Shown: piece by piece, positions 24,905 through 31,971 of the stretch
Numbering within the stretch: the stretch's first letter is position 1
How the letters are laid out: each line of letters starts with the position of its first letter
DNA from: an uncultured Peptococcaceae bacterium
GTDB taxonomy: Bacteria; Bacillota; Desulfotomaculia; Desulfotomaculales; Desulfocucumaceae
Length of the DNA stretch: 46,068 nt
Assembly: GCA_958417755.1 (NCBI GenBank)
Contig: CATZDY010000010.1
Coordinates: 1-46,068, forward strand
Reading direction: 5' to 3'
Made by a program: the position numbers and the translations under genes
Notes under the pieces: model-generated
The model's database searches: none
Told to the model about the DNA's origin: nothing
Seen by the model: only the letters and a program-made list of their open reading frames with translations

Positions 24905-24946
24905 GTCCACCCTTTGGAAAAACTTCATGGTTTTCAAAGGGTGGAC
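24905..24946. terminator. Bidirectional terminator
   Basis: GTCCACCCTTTG (24905-24916) is perfectly complementary to CAAAGGGTGGAC (24935-24946), with AAAA/TTTT also able to pair inside. It lies between the convergent acidic-protein and HNH-repeat genes. Confidence 0.8.
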
Positions 24947-24954
24947 CAATATAT

Positions 24955-25353
24955 TTATGCTTCATTCTCTACAACCTGTTCTACTTCCTGGGTACAAGCC
25001 TCTTTTTCCTGTAATTCCCTTTGTTTTTTCATTTCTGCGTTCCTCCTTCTCAGATCATCCGCTAGGGCTTGATTCAGTGGAGGTAAACCTGCTAATTCTA
25101 AAACCCTCTTCCAAGTTCCCAGCCTTCCTTTGATCATCCCACATTGGGGCACTTCTTTTTTCTTAGGCGAACGTCCTAATTCCGCTGCTTTATCCCTTAC
25201 AATTTGCAATAACTCTTCTTCTGTGTATTGGCGTTTTGGTCCTCGGGCACTTTTGGTCAAGTCACCAGAAGCTTTGACTTCCACTTCTGCCAGCGCAATT
25301 TTCCTTTGCTGCTTTACAGGTAACAAGGCATCATTTTTTTCTGCTTTAGCCAT
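24955..25353 (-). CDS. Small protein with homing-endonuclease-associated (HNH-type) repeat
   Basis: 132 residues. The centre carries YTEEELLQIVRDKAAELGRSP and GTWKRVLELAGLPP, which I recognise as the homing-endonuclease-associated DNA-binding repeat (helix, L-G-R-x-P turn, then G-x-W-x-x-x-L-x-x-A-G-L). No nuclease (HNH or LAGLIDADG) residues are present. The N-terminus is basic (KQQRKIAL, SARGPKRQ) and the C-terminus is an acidic helix. It is therefore probably a small DNA-binding protein. MAKAEK at 25353 has AGAAAGGAAC upstream; the 24 residues of upstream open frame are hydrophobic and unsupported. Tandem cobalamin riboswitches lie 440 bp upstream on the same strand, but two terminators intervene. 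Confidence 0.65.
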   Translation of the reverse strand: MAKAEKNDALLPVKQQRKIALAEVEVKASGDLTKSARGPKRQYTEEELLQIVRDKAAELGRSPKKKEVPQCGMIKGRLGTWKRVLELAGLPPLNQALADDLRRRNAEMKKQRELQEKEACTQEVEQVVENEA

Positions 25354-25794
25354 TATACAACGTTCCTTTCTGCTAGGGTTCATCATTGTGGTAAACCAAA
25401 ATATCCACCAAAAACCTGGAAGCAAAATGAAGCATTATCTCTCCAATCAATGAAATACATTGTTGCATCCTATCAAGGCTTTGTCATCAAATACATGAAA
25501 AGTGATTCAGAAGTCTATCCCCCGCTTCACAAGCATTTCTTTGCCCTTTCATACAGACAAAATAGCCTGGCAACTTTTTGTCTTATGATTATGTCCTGGG
25601 TTTATGCCTTTTAAAGTAGTATTTGCCCATCCCTCCACGCTTTTCCTTCTATCTCTTTTTGAAAAGAAACTTTATCAAGACTTAAAATCATACCAGTGTT
25701 GCTCTATCTTTATCTTTCCCCCTTTCTTACACAATCAATGTTAAAAAGACCGAAAATTGTTGCCCATATATTTACGATTCCTTTGCATTTCTTT
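25354..25794. other. 440-bp stretch downstream of tandem riboswitches, no gene
   Basis: On the minus strand this is what the riboswitches would control. I find only very short ORFs: a 13-codon ATG ORF behind GTGGAGGG and a GTG frame of about 28 codons, both near 25540-25645. A GGGGG site near 25720 has no start followed by a useful ORF. Nothing recognisable. Confidence 0.5.
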
Positions 25795-25832
25795 ACTAAA
25801 AAAGCCTTTTCACTGGCGTGAAAAGGCTTTCG
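25795..25832 (-). terminator. Terminator after cobalamin riboswitch B
   Basis: On the minus strand AAAGCCTTTTCA (25830-25819) and TGAAAAGGCTTT (25812-25801) form a perfect 12-bp stem, followed by T residues (AAAAAA on the plus strand at 25798-25803 partly within the stem). It lies 50 bp after the riboswitch B aptamer and is the likely expression platform. Confidence 0.8.
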
Positions 25833-25881
25833 TCACATACATAACAAACCCCCTAACACCGCGGAGATAATTGGCATTTTA

Positions 25882-26050
25882 TACTAGGCAGGTTTTCCGA
25901 CTCAGGCTCATGGTGTACGACAACCTTCCCAAAAGAATGATCCTTTCAGTGGCACATTTGTCTACACTCCCCCATACGGCAGCGTGTCTGTGTGGGATTT
26001 GCACCCATCTTCTCTTTCGGTTTTTGCCCCCAGGCAAAAACACCTAGCAT
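25882..26050 (-). ncRNA. Cobalamin riboswitch B
   Basis: Minus-strand cobalamin (B12) aptamer. In order: closing stem GCTAGG...CCTAGT, GATGGGTGCAAATCCC, CAGACACGCTGCCG in place of the usual GGTCCCGCCACTG, then GCCACTG, TTGGGAAGGT, and the B12-box end GAGCCTGAGTCGGAAAACCTG. The 42 nt at 25971-26012 and the 20 nt at 25889-25908 are identical to the parallel parts of riboswitch A. It is followed by its own terminator, so vitamin B12 should turn off read-through. Confidence 0.88.
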
Positions 26051-26087
26051 TCACATGGTTTTATATGCAATTATCATTCTAACTCAT

Positions 26088-26124
26088 GAAAAAAAGCCTC
26101 TCTCCCTTGCGTAAAAAGGCTTTG
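26088..26124 (-). terminator. Terminator after cobalamin riboswitch A
   Basis: On the minus strand AAAGCCT pairs with AGGCTTT across about 17 nt and continues into a run of seven T. It lies between aptamer A and aptamer B, so each aptamer has its own expression platform. Confidence 0.7.
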
Positions 26125-26174
26125 GTAAACAAATCTAACCACCACCCTCCAACACAATCCGTGGAGTTATGGAT

Positions 26175-26338
26175 TTAACACAGGTTTTCCGACTCAGGCT
26201 TCATTGCACAAGGCTACCTTCCCAAAGGTATTCCCTCCAGTGGTATCTATTTGCCTTTGCTCTTCCCATACGGCAGCGTGTCTGTGTGGGATTTGCACCC
26301 ATCTTCCCTGAAATATCTTTCAAGCTGCATAGTATTGA
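26175..26338 (-). ncRNA. Cobalamin riboswitch A
   Basis: Second minus-strand cobalamin aptamer, upstream of B: GGGAAGATGGGTGCAAATCC, CACGCTGCCG, ACCACTGGAGGG, TTGGGAAGGTAGCC, then GAAGCCTGAGTCGG and AAAACCTG. Peripheral loops differ from B while the core is identical over 42 nt (26265-26306) and 20 nt (26181-26200), 292-294 bp apart, so the pair arose by tandem duplication. I could not find a good P1 closing stem for A, so its 5' limit is uncertain and it may be partly degenerate. Confidence 0.85.
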
Positions 26339-26345
26339 TAAAGTT

Positions 26346-26375
26346 AGTATACCATTTCTTTACATGATAAAACAA
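26346..26375 (-). promoter_or_regulatory. Promoter of the tandem riboswitch RNA
   Basis: On the minus strand TTGTTT, an 18-nt spacer, then TATACT preceded by TGG, an extended -10. It sits between the reductase-activator stop codon and riboswitch A, so the riboswitch RNA has its own start and need not be part of the upstream mRNA. The -35 lies in one arm of the dyad ATGATAAAACAA / TTGTTTTATCAT (26364-26392), which could end the upstream operon. Confidence 0.6.
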
Positions 26376-26388
26376 GCCCTTTGTTTTA

Positions 26389-27153
26389 TCATAATTTGGC
26401 ACCTATAAGGGCAGCTCCAATGGCCCCAGTATAAACCCCCAAGGGCGAACGATATATTTGACATTCCAAGGTTTCACTAAAAATCTTTGCAATCAGCTGG
26501 CTTTGGGCTAAACCACCACTGAAAAAAACATCTTCTTCCAGGTGCACCTTTGCCACCATGGTTTTTACTTTTTGGGCAATGGAAGCAAGCACACCCTTTA
26601 AAATACCGGATTTAGGCTTATTTTGGGCCAACAAACCGATGATTTCCGATTCAGCAAATACAGTACACATACTATTAATGGCAATAGCCTCTGCCTTATC
26701 TATCATTTGATCAAGGTTAGACAACTCTTCTCCTAAAGCAGCTGTTGTTACCTGTAAGAACTTTCCTGTCCCAGCAGCGCACTTATCATTCATCATAAAA
26801 TCTTTTACTTGTCCCTGGGCATCCAGGGCAATCACTTTGCTATCCTGTCCCCCAATATCAATCACGGTTCTTACAGCAGGATGGAGATAACGAGCGCCTT
26901 GTCCATGACAAGTAATCTCTGTTACTGTTTTCACGGCCTGAGATATGGCAATTCGCCCATAGCCTGTTGCCACCAAACAAATATCCTCATCTTTGAATTG
27001 GTATGCTTCACGCCACTGCCCTAAAATGGTCTCAACCGCTTGTTTAGGACTCCAGCCCGTGGGTTCCATCGCAGTGGCAAGCATTCCATCCTGCCATAAT
27101 ACGCCCTTGGTCATGGTAGAACCTGCATCAATGCCAATGACATATGTTTTCAT
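26389..27153 (-). CDS. ASKHA ATPase, activator of 2-hydroxyacyl-CoA dehydratase/double-cubane reductase type
   Basis: 254-residue BadF/BadG/BcrA/HgdC-family ATPase. GIDAGSTMTKGVLW is the phosphate-1 motif, TVIDIGGQDSKVIA is phosphate-2, and the two cysteines DKCAAGTGKFLQ and SMCTVFAES are those that bind the dimer-bridging [4Fe-4S] cluster. The family uses ATP hydrolysis to fire one low-potential electron into a partner enzyme. The partner is the adjacent gene 17 bp upstream, so the two form an operon. The family also serves 2-hydroxyglutaryl-CoA dehydratase, but only one partner subunit is present here, which favours the double-cubane-cluster protein (DCCP) pair described from Carboxydothermus. 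Confidence 0.9.
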   Translation of the reverse strand: MKTYVIGIDAGSTMTKGVLWQDGMLATAMEPTGWSPKQAVETILGQWREAYQFKDEDICLVATGYGRIAISQAVKTVTEITCHGQGARYLHPAVRTVIDIGGQDSKVIALDAQGQVKDFMMNDKCAAGTGKFLQVTTAALGEELSNLDQMIDKAEAIAINSMCTVFAESEIIGLLAQNKPKSGILKGVLASIAQKVKTMVAKVHLEEDVFFSGGLAQSQLIAKIFSETLECQIYRSPLGVYTGAIGAALIGAKL

Positions 27154-27170
27154 TATAATTCCTTTCCCAG

Positions 27171-28358
27171 CTATGCTTGTAAGGATTGTACAATCTCTAA
27201 AAAAGCTTCGATTCGTACTTTCAATGTCTCCAAATCAGATTGAGAATAATCGGTTTCCAAATGCAAAAACGGGATTCCCAAAGTTTCTTTACAAAGTTTC
27301 TCCATCCAATAAGATTCGACATTGTAAGTATGACAACTTTGCCAAGTCAAATCAATGATTCCATCCACCTGAAAATCCTTGGCCATTTTACGCAGCAAAG
27401 CTTCCCGGCCTTTATTTGGTGTCATCACAGAACAAGGAATGGATAAATATTTTTCAGCAATCAGTTGCAAAGGATCTCCCCCTACCCCATCATCCACTTG
27501 CAATGAAGCAGTTTTATAACTTCCGCAGTTTTCTAAAGCCACCACCAAACCACCGCATGCTTCAGTAATGGTTACAACCTTTTCACAACCAACACCAATG
27601 GGGGTACCTGTGATAAGAATGCGTGGTGTTTTCTCATCTCCCACATGATATCCTGTTTTTATTTTTTCTTGAAAGGATTTTACCAACTGTTTCATAATTT
27701 CCACCCGCTCCCAAGGATCCACATGAAATCCCATTTGCCAGTAGATTTTCACCAGATCACTGCCAGTGATAACAGCAGGTTTGTGTTGGTTCAAATCAAA
27801 CAAATCCTGCATAGCTTGATTGCCTGCATTGACCGCCCGTATAGCATCCCAAAGGTTATCCTTCTCAATTGTTACCCCACAAAGCTCTTCCACTGCTTCC
27901 TTCAAGCGAACAATTTCTTGATACCAAAGCTTCTTTGACATGTCATCTTGGTTACATTGGGGCAAATGCATGATATGTATAGGCTTCTTATTCAGGGCCT
28001 GCATCAATTCAAACATTTTCTTTTTTCCATCACAAGTGGTTTCCCCTACAATGAAATCAGAAAAAGAAAAATAAGGACAAGTATCACTTTTGGCAAATCC
28101 ATAGGATGATTTAATTAAAGGGCATAAATTACGGGGTAAATGCTCCTCTGCAGAAGCAATGGGTTCCTGTTTGGTTCCGCATAATCCCACGGGAATGGCA
28201 CCAGCTGCCAACACGATTTCCCTGGGACCATAACTACAGTAAATGCCCACCACTTTGGTCCCCTTTTCCTTCGCTTCTTCTATGGCCAATACATTATTTT
28301 CTCTGATTTTATCAAAACTTTCTAAGGTAATATGCTCTAAAGTTATTGTCTTAGGCAT
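27171..28358 (-). CDS. Double-cubane-cluster protein / 2-hydroxyacyl-CoA dehydratase D-family reductase
   Basis: 395 residues of the HgdB/FldC-like superfamily. Cysteines that may hold the cluster are seen in VGIYCSYGPREIVLAAGA, VGLCGTKQEP, RNLCPLIKSSYGFA, SDTCPYF and GETTCDGKKKMFEL; this block closely resembles E. coli YjiM, annotated as a double-cubane-cluster anaerobic reductase. DCCP binds an [8Fe-9S] cluster and catalyses reductive reactions on small molecules in vitro; its natural substrate is not known. True 2-hydroxyacyl-CoA dehydratases need two unlike subunits and no second one is here. Start MPKTI at 28358 (GGAGGAG 8-10 nt upstream) is preferred over the frame at 28406. Confidence 0.85.
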   Translation of the reverse strand: MPKTITLEHITLESFDKIRENNVLAIEEAKEKGTKVVGIYCSYGPREIVLAAGAIPVGLCGTKQEPIASAEEHLPRNLCPLIKSSYGFAKSDTCPYFSFSDFIVGETTCDGKKKMFELMQALNKKPIHIMHLPQCNQDDMSKKLWYQEIVRLKEAVEELCGVTIEKDNLWDAIRAVNAGNQAMQDLFDLNQHKPAVITGSDLVKIYWQMGFHVDPWERVEIMKQLVKSFQEKIKTGYHVGDEKTPRILITGTPIGVGCEKVVTITEACGGLVVALENCGSYKTASLQVDDGVGGDPLQLIAEKYLSIPCSVMTPNKGREALLRKMAKDFQVDGIIDLTWQSCHTYNVESYWMEKLCKETLGIPFLHLETDYSQSDLETLKVRIEAFLEIVQSLQA

Positions 28359-28538
28359 TCCCTCTCCTCCAATCATACAACAATTGATTTGGTTCAAAAA
28401 TATCATTCTACCCCCATATCACCTTTATCTATCAGGTTAGGCTTATTGTATCTTTCCCTTCACCTTTATGTCTAATTGAAAAATATTTTGCAATTTTCAA
28501 TACCCATAAAAATTTTTTATGCCCCCTTAAAGCCAATA

Positions 28539-28577
28539 AAAAAACCCTTAGGTCATAAAAATATCCCAAGAGTTTAC
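28539..28577 (-). terminator. Terminator after cbiO
   Basis: On the minus strand AAACTCTTGG pairs with CCTAAGGGTTT (wobbles allowed) and continues TTTTTTA; about 45 bp after the cbiO stop. Confidence 0.6.
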
Positions 28578-28621
28578 TAAATTTATTTGCTACAATTTGT
28601 TTGTAAACTGTCACATTTCTC

Positions 28622-29455
28622 CTAAACCTGTCCAATCAAATCATACAATGCTTCCCTGGTCCTTGGTGCAGGTCCTTTTTTTACCAATCCTTTCTCCTGC
28701 ATTTTCCAATATACATCCAACAACCATGGCCGAGCCAAATGGGCTTCTTGCAACAGTTCTTCATTGGAAAAAATTTCTTCCGGCAACCCTTCTCCTACCA
28801 CTTGTCCTTTGTTCATCACCACAATACTATCTGCCCAAGAATAGGCAGCATCCACATCATGGGTGGACAATATAATGGTCTTACCCTCAGCACTCAATTT
28901 AGCAAATAAGGCCATCACTTGGGCGGTCAAACGGGGATCAAGTCCAGAAGTAGGTTCATCAAATACAATGACTTGGGGTCCCATGGCCACAATATCCGCA
29001 ATAGACACTCTCTTTTTTTGTCCGTAACTTAAATAATGGGTAGGTTTATTCTGTAAATCCGTTATTTCCGTAACAGCCAAAGCATCCTCCACCCGCTCCC
29101 GGACCTCTTCCTTCGATAAGCCCATATTCATAGGACCAAAGGAAACCTCTTGAAAAACACTGGCTGAAAAAAGCTGTATCTCAGGATCCTGAAATACGAT
29201 TCCAATGCTTTTGCGCAATTCTTTTAAGGAAGCACGGGAATAGGTCACCTCTTGACCAGCACAAATGATTTTTCCCTTTGCAGGCCGCAATACCCCGTTT
29301 AAGTGAAGAAAAAGAGTGGTTTTTCCTGCACCATTGGACCCCAAAAAAGCAATCTTTTTCCCCTTTTCTAAAGAAATTGAAATATTGTTTAGAGCCCTGG
29401 TACCATCTGGATACTGATATATCACATCTTTGACTTCCAGGATACTTTCTGCCAA
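28622..29455 (-). CDS. cbiO: ECF transporter ATP-binding protein, CbiO-like
   Basis: 277-residue ABC ATPase of energy-coupling-factor transporters. Walker A GSNGAGKTTL, Q-loop VFQDPEIQLFSASV (the D-P-E-x-Q-x-F of CbiO/EcfA), signature LSYGQKKRVSIA (SYGQK, close to the usual SGGQK), Walker B VIVFDEPTSGLDPR, H-loop STHDVD. It energises vitamin or metal uptake with a T component. Best start is TTG at 29455, with GGAGG 9 nt upstream. It lies 31 bp after cbiQ and completes a two-gene operon under a cobalamin riboswitch, so cobalt or a corrinoid precursor is the likely substrate. The 3' end of the protein diverges after ~235. Confidence 0.88.
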   Translation of the reverse strand: MAESILEVKDVIYQYPDGTRALNNISISLEKGKKIAFLGSNGAGKTTLFLHLNGVLRPAKGKIICAGQEVTYSRASLKELRKSIGIVFQDPEIQLFSASVFQEVSFGPMNMGLSKEEVRERVEDALAVTEITDLQNKPTHYLSYGQKKRVSIADIVAMGPQVIVFDEPTSGLDPRLTAQVMALFAKLSAEGKTIILSTHDVDAAYSWADSIVVMNKGQVVGEGLPEEIFSNEELLQEAHLARPWLLDVYWKMQEKGLVKKGPAPRTREALYDLIGQV

Positions 29456-29486
29456 AACGTTACACCTCCGTAACAATCCACTTACA

Positions 29487-30266
29487 TTACATCATAAACT
29501 TTTCCCCTATGCCCAACAACAACAAGATTACATCAAAAAGAACAATGATCATGATATTTCTCATGGAAACACTATACTCTTTATCCAGCACCTGGATATC
29601 CCCCTCATACCCTCTGGATGTCATGGCCACAAATAACATTTTAGAACGGTACAAGGATTTTAACAATAAGCTGGACACCAATTGGCTCATGGAATAAAAT
29701 GCTGTTTTCACATTCACATAACCCAAGCGTGAAGTTTGTGATGTAAATATTTTCTCTGATGTTTCAGCCAAAACAAAAATATATCGATAAATAAGGCTCA
29801 TTAACTCCACAAACAAGGCAGGCACCTTGATTTTTCGTAACAAGGCAATAATATCCACCATAGGGGTAGTCAGGGCAAGATAATATAAACAACAGGTAGC
29901 ACCCAAGGCTTTTAGAAAAACCTGGCCAGCCAAATACAAATTAGCACTGCTAATCCCCACATGGACTCCAAATATATAGAAGCCCACAAGATGTGCACTG
30001 GAAGAAGAGGCAACAGAGATGGCAATGGCAATCACCCCGATAAATAAAAAACCAATGGGTATGGTTAAAAGTTTTGCATATAACTTGACAGGAATACGGG
30101 CAAACAAAACAATGGCCCCGCTCATAAGCACAATCACAGCCCCAGAAATCAAATAAGAACTCATCAGCAAACATATAACCAATGTAACAAGTGAAAAAAT
30201 TCCCTTTTCTGCTGGATGAATTCCTGCCAGTCGATTGCTATAGGCATAGTAATCTATTTGAAACAC
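29487..30266 (-). CDS. cbiQ: ECF transporter transmembrane (T) protein, CbiQ-like
   Basis: 259-residue CbiQ/EcfT protein. It opens with the family pattern IDYYAYSNRLAGIHPAEK, has about five hydrophobic segments, then the cytoplasmic coupling helices with SRLGYVNVK and the T-component signature AMTSRGYEG (A-x-x-x-R-G). It couples the ATPase to a substrate-binding membrane subunit. GTG at 30266 is chosen because GGGAG lies 9 nt upstream and the protein then begins just before the conserved ID; the frame is open to an ATG at 30290 with a weaker site. CbiM and CbiN, which usually precede cbiQ, are absent here. Confidence 0.87.
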   Translation of the reverse strand: MFQIDYYAYSNRLAGIHPAEKGIFSLVTLVICLLMSSYLISGAVIVLMSGAIVLFARIPVKLYAKLLTIPIGFLFIGVIAIAISVASSSSAHLVGFYIFGVHVGISSANLYLAGQVFLKALGATCCLYYLALTTPMVDIIALLRKIKVPALFVELMSLIYRYIFVLAETSEKIFTSQTSRLGYVNVKTAFYSMSQLVSSLLLKSLYRSKMLFVAMTSRGYEGDIQVLDKEYSVSMRNIMIIVLFDVILLLLGIGEKFMM

Positions 30267-30379
30267 TTCACTCAACTCCCATACATACAATTCCTACATT
30301 ATCTCGTCTAAGCAACCAACTATGAAACCAAAGAATCTAGCAAACTGAACAATCCGCTAACCCCATTGTACAAGAGATA

Positions 30380-30407
30380 AAAAGCCCCGCATACCAATGC
30401 GGGGCTT
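30380..30407 (-). terminator. Riboswitch C expression-platform terminator
   Basis: On the minus strand AAGCCCCGCAT (30407-30397) and ATGCGGGGCTT (30392-30382) form a perfect 11-bp stem, followed by TTTATC; it lies 115 bp before the cbiQ start and 70 bp after the aptamer. Confidence 0.9.
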
Positions 30408-30475
30408 AAAACCTTCACTCACTATTTATAGCCTTCTCGCATCACACCCATCCGACGTGGCGTATCTGCCTTTTG

Positions 30476-30640
30476 GAACAAGCAAGGTTTCCTGGCTTGA
30501 GTTCATCGCCCTATCTGTACCTTCCCAGAATCTTATACTTCCATTCCAGTGGTTTTCACAGTGGGCTTCCTCATACAGTGGCGGGACCGCGCAGGACTTT
30601 CACCTGCTTCCCTTTTTCATCTCCATGAAGAACTTGCTCC
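30476..30640 (-). ncRNA. Cobalamin riboswitch C, upstream of cbiQO
   Basis: Canonical minus-strand cobalamin aptamer: closing stem AGCAAG...CTTGCT, GGGAAGCAGGTGAAAGTCC, GCGGTCCCGCCACTGTA, ACCACTGGAATGG, CTGGGAAGGT, GATGAACTCAAGCCAGGAA and ACCTTGC. It is followed by a strong terminator and then cbiQ, so corrinoid binding should shut off cbiQO. It is more canonical in its GCCACTG box than the A/B pair at 26 kb. Confidence 0.95.
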
Positions 30641-30837
30641 GCTATTATTTAATTTGTAAATATTTTATCATTCCCCCTCTAAAAGATCAATTCATAATTG
30701 TCGAACTTGCTCTGAAACTAGTATTCCATCTGAATTATAGGACTGGGTTTAATAAAGCCATTGGGAAAAGGATTTTACAAAACCTCAGCGAAAAAATTTA
30801 AGAATACATTTTTGAAATTAAGATGGGGATGTTTACC

Positions 30838-31455
30838 ATGACAAAAATCAAATGCTTAGGTATTGCTTGTAGTCCCAGGGAAAAGGGAAATACCTTTCTT
30901 TTACTGGAAAAGGCCTTGGAAGGGGCAGCCAGTGGGGGTGCCAGTACAGAATTATTGCGCTTAAAAGATTATCCCATGCTCCCTTGCCAGGCCTGTGATA
31001 ATTGTTCAAAAACAGGACAGTGTATTATCCAAGACGGAGCTGGAGAAATATTTGAAAAAGTATTACAAGCTGATCGAATAATTTTAGCTGCCCCTATTTT
31101 TTCCATGGGCATCAATGCCCAAGCAAAAACCTTTATTGATAGAAGCCAGCGGTTTTGGGCCTGCCATTATGTATTACATAAGCCTATTATACAGGATATG
31201 GCGCTACGTCCCCCCCGAAAAGGCATTTATATCGCTGCTGCAGGAACAGGATTTTCTAATGTATTTGATGGCGCTTTACAAGTAGCGAAATATTTTTTTA
31301 AAATGTTGGAAATCTCTTGGCTGGGCAGCTATTGTTACTCCCGCATCGACAAAACAGGGGATATTCTAAAAAATCCCCAAGCCCTGGCAGAAGTATATCA
31401 GGCGGGAAAAATGTTAACCATTTCGCAAGAAACACCATATAACCCCAAACCATAG
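30838..31455 (+). CDS. Iron-sulfur flavoprotein (flavodoxin-like NAD(P)H/FMN reductase family)
   Basis: 205-residue flavodoxin-fold protein. The FMN phosphate loop is ACSPREKGNT (~9-18). The compact motif CQACDNCSKTGQC (C-x2-C-x2-C-x5-C, ~47-59) is that of archaeal/clostridial iron-sulfur flavoproteins and holds one [4Fe-4S] cluster. ILAAPIFSMGINAQAKTFIDR matches the flavin-side helix of the family. It should shuttle electrons between ferredoxin and a small acceptor; the partner is unknown. ATG at 30838 with GGGG 9-10 nt upstream. A 7-bp palindrome, TAGGTAA-N5-TTACCTA, covers the stop codon (31453-31471). Confidence 0.85.
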   Translation: MTKIKCLGIACSPREKGNTFLLLEKALEGAASGGASTELLRLKDYPMLPCQACDNCSKTGQCIIQDGAGEIFEKVLQADRIILAAPIFSMGINAQAKTFIDRSQRFWACHYVLHKPIIQDMALRPPRKGIYIAAAGTGFSNVFDGALQVAKYFFKMLEISWLGSYCYSRIDKTGDILKNPQALAEVYQAGKMLTISQETPYNPKP

Positions 31456-31687
31456 GTAATATATTTACCTAAAATCAAATGGCATCAAAAGAAAACACAC
31501 ACCGTTTATTGACCATATAGTTATAATTCTACTTATAAAATTGCATAGCTGCTTATTGGCATTTGCCGCAAAACCGTATTTTATCAGCATTTACACATAT
31601 ATTCCTAAAATCATACCAGAAGTTTTTATCAATCTGCTTTGTAAAATTGGGCGAGATTTGTCTCTCTTTCTAGCTGGTAAAAATACA

Positions 31688-31788
31688 TATGTGGAACAAT
31701 AGAAACACGTTTTCAGAAGTCAAGGATAAGGGAATCGACATACCTTTAGGAATAGTTACAGGCCGTCAATGGTGTATTATTCCACATA
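31688..31788. repeat. 101-bp element with 9-bp perfect terminal inverted repeats
   Basis: TATGTGGAA (31688-31696) and TTCCACATA (31780-31788) are perfect complements, and the next bases (CAATA inside the left end, TATTA inside the right end) extend pairing with a bulge. The ~80-nt interior has no ORF. It may be a folded RNA or a small mobile-element remnant; AT-rich flanks prevent a clear target duplication call. Confidence 0.4.
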
Positions 31789-31842
31789 AAGTTATATATT
31801 TCGGGATAAAACAATAAATAAAAATCAGGATTTATCATAATA

Positions 31843-31880
31843 AAAGCCGGCAAATTTTCTAATGAAAAAATGCCGGCTTT
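31843..31880 (-). terminator. Terminator of the nuoE-nuoF-nuoG-like operon
   Basis: AAAGCCGGCA (31843-31852) and TGCCGGCTTT (31871-31880) are a perfect 10-bp inverted repeat; on the minus strand it continues TTATT. About 90 bp after the last gene. Confidence 0.8.
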
Positions 31881-31971
31881 CACTTTTTTTATTGATCCAA
31901 TTGTTTAACAACATTTTAGCCTATCAACAAAAGAACGATTTTAGCATCAATGACATCATTGCCATGGGAAA

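Larger units (their letters stand above)
31456..31971. other. Intergenic region with structured element
   Basis: 516 bp without a gene. It contains a terminal-inverted-repeat element (31688-31788) and the terminator of the nuo-like operon (31843-31880). I looked in it for the missing part of the truncated molybdopterin subunit and found no such coding sequence. Confidence 0.5.

Noticed and set aside
31456..31971. Possibility that the NuoG/FdhA-like gene is broken by a frameshift and continues downstream
   Set aside because: The downstream 516 bp has no molybdopterin-domain coding in any frame and contains the operon terminator.
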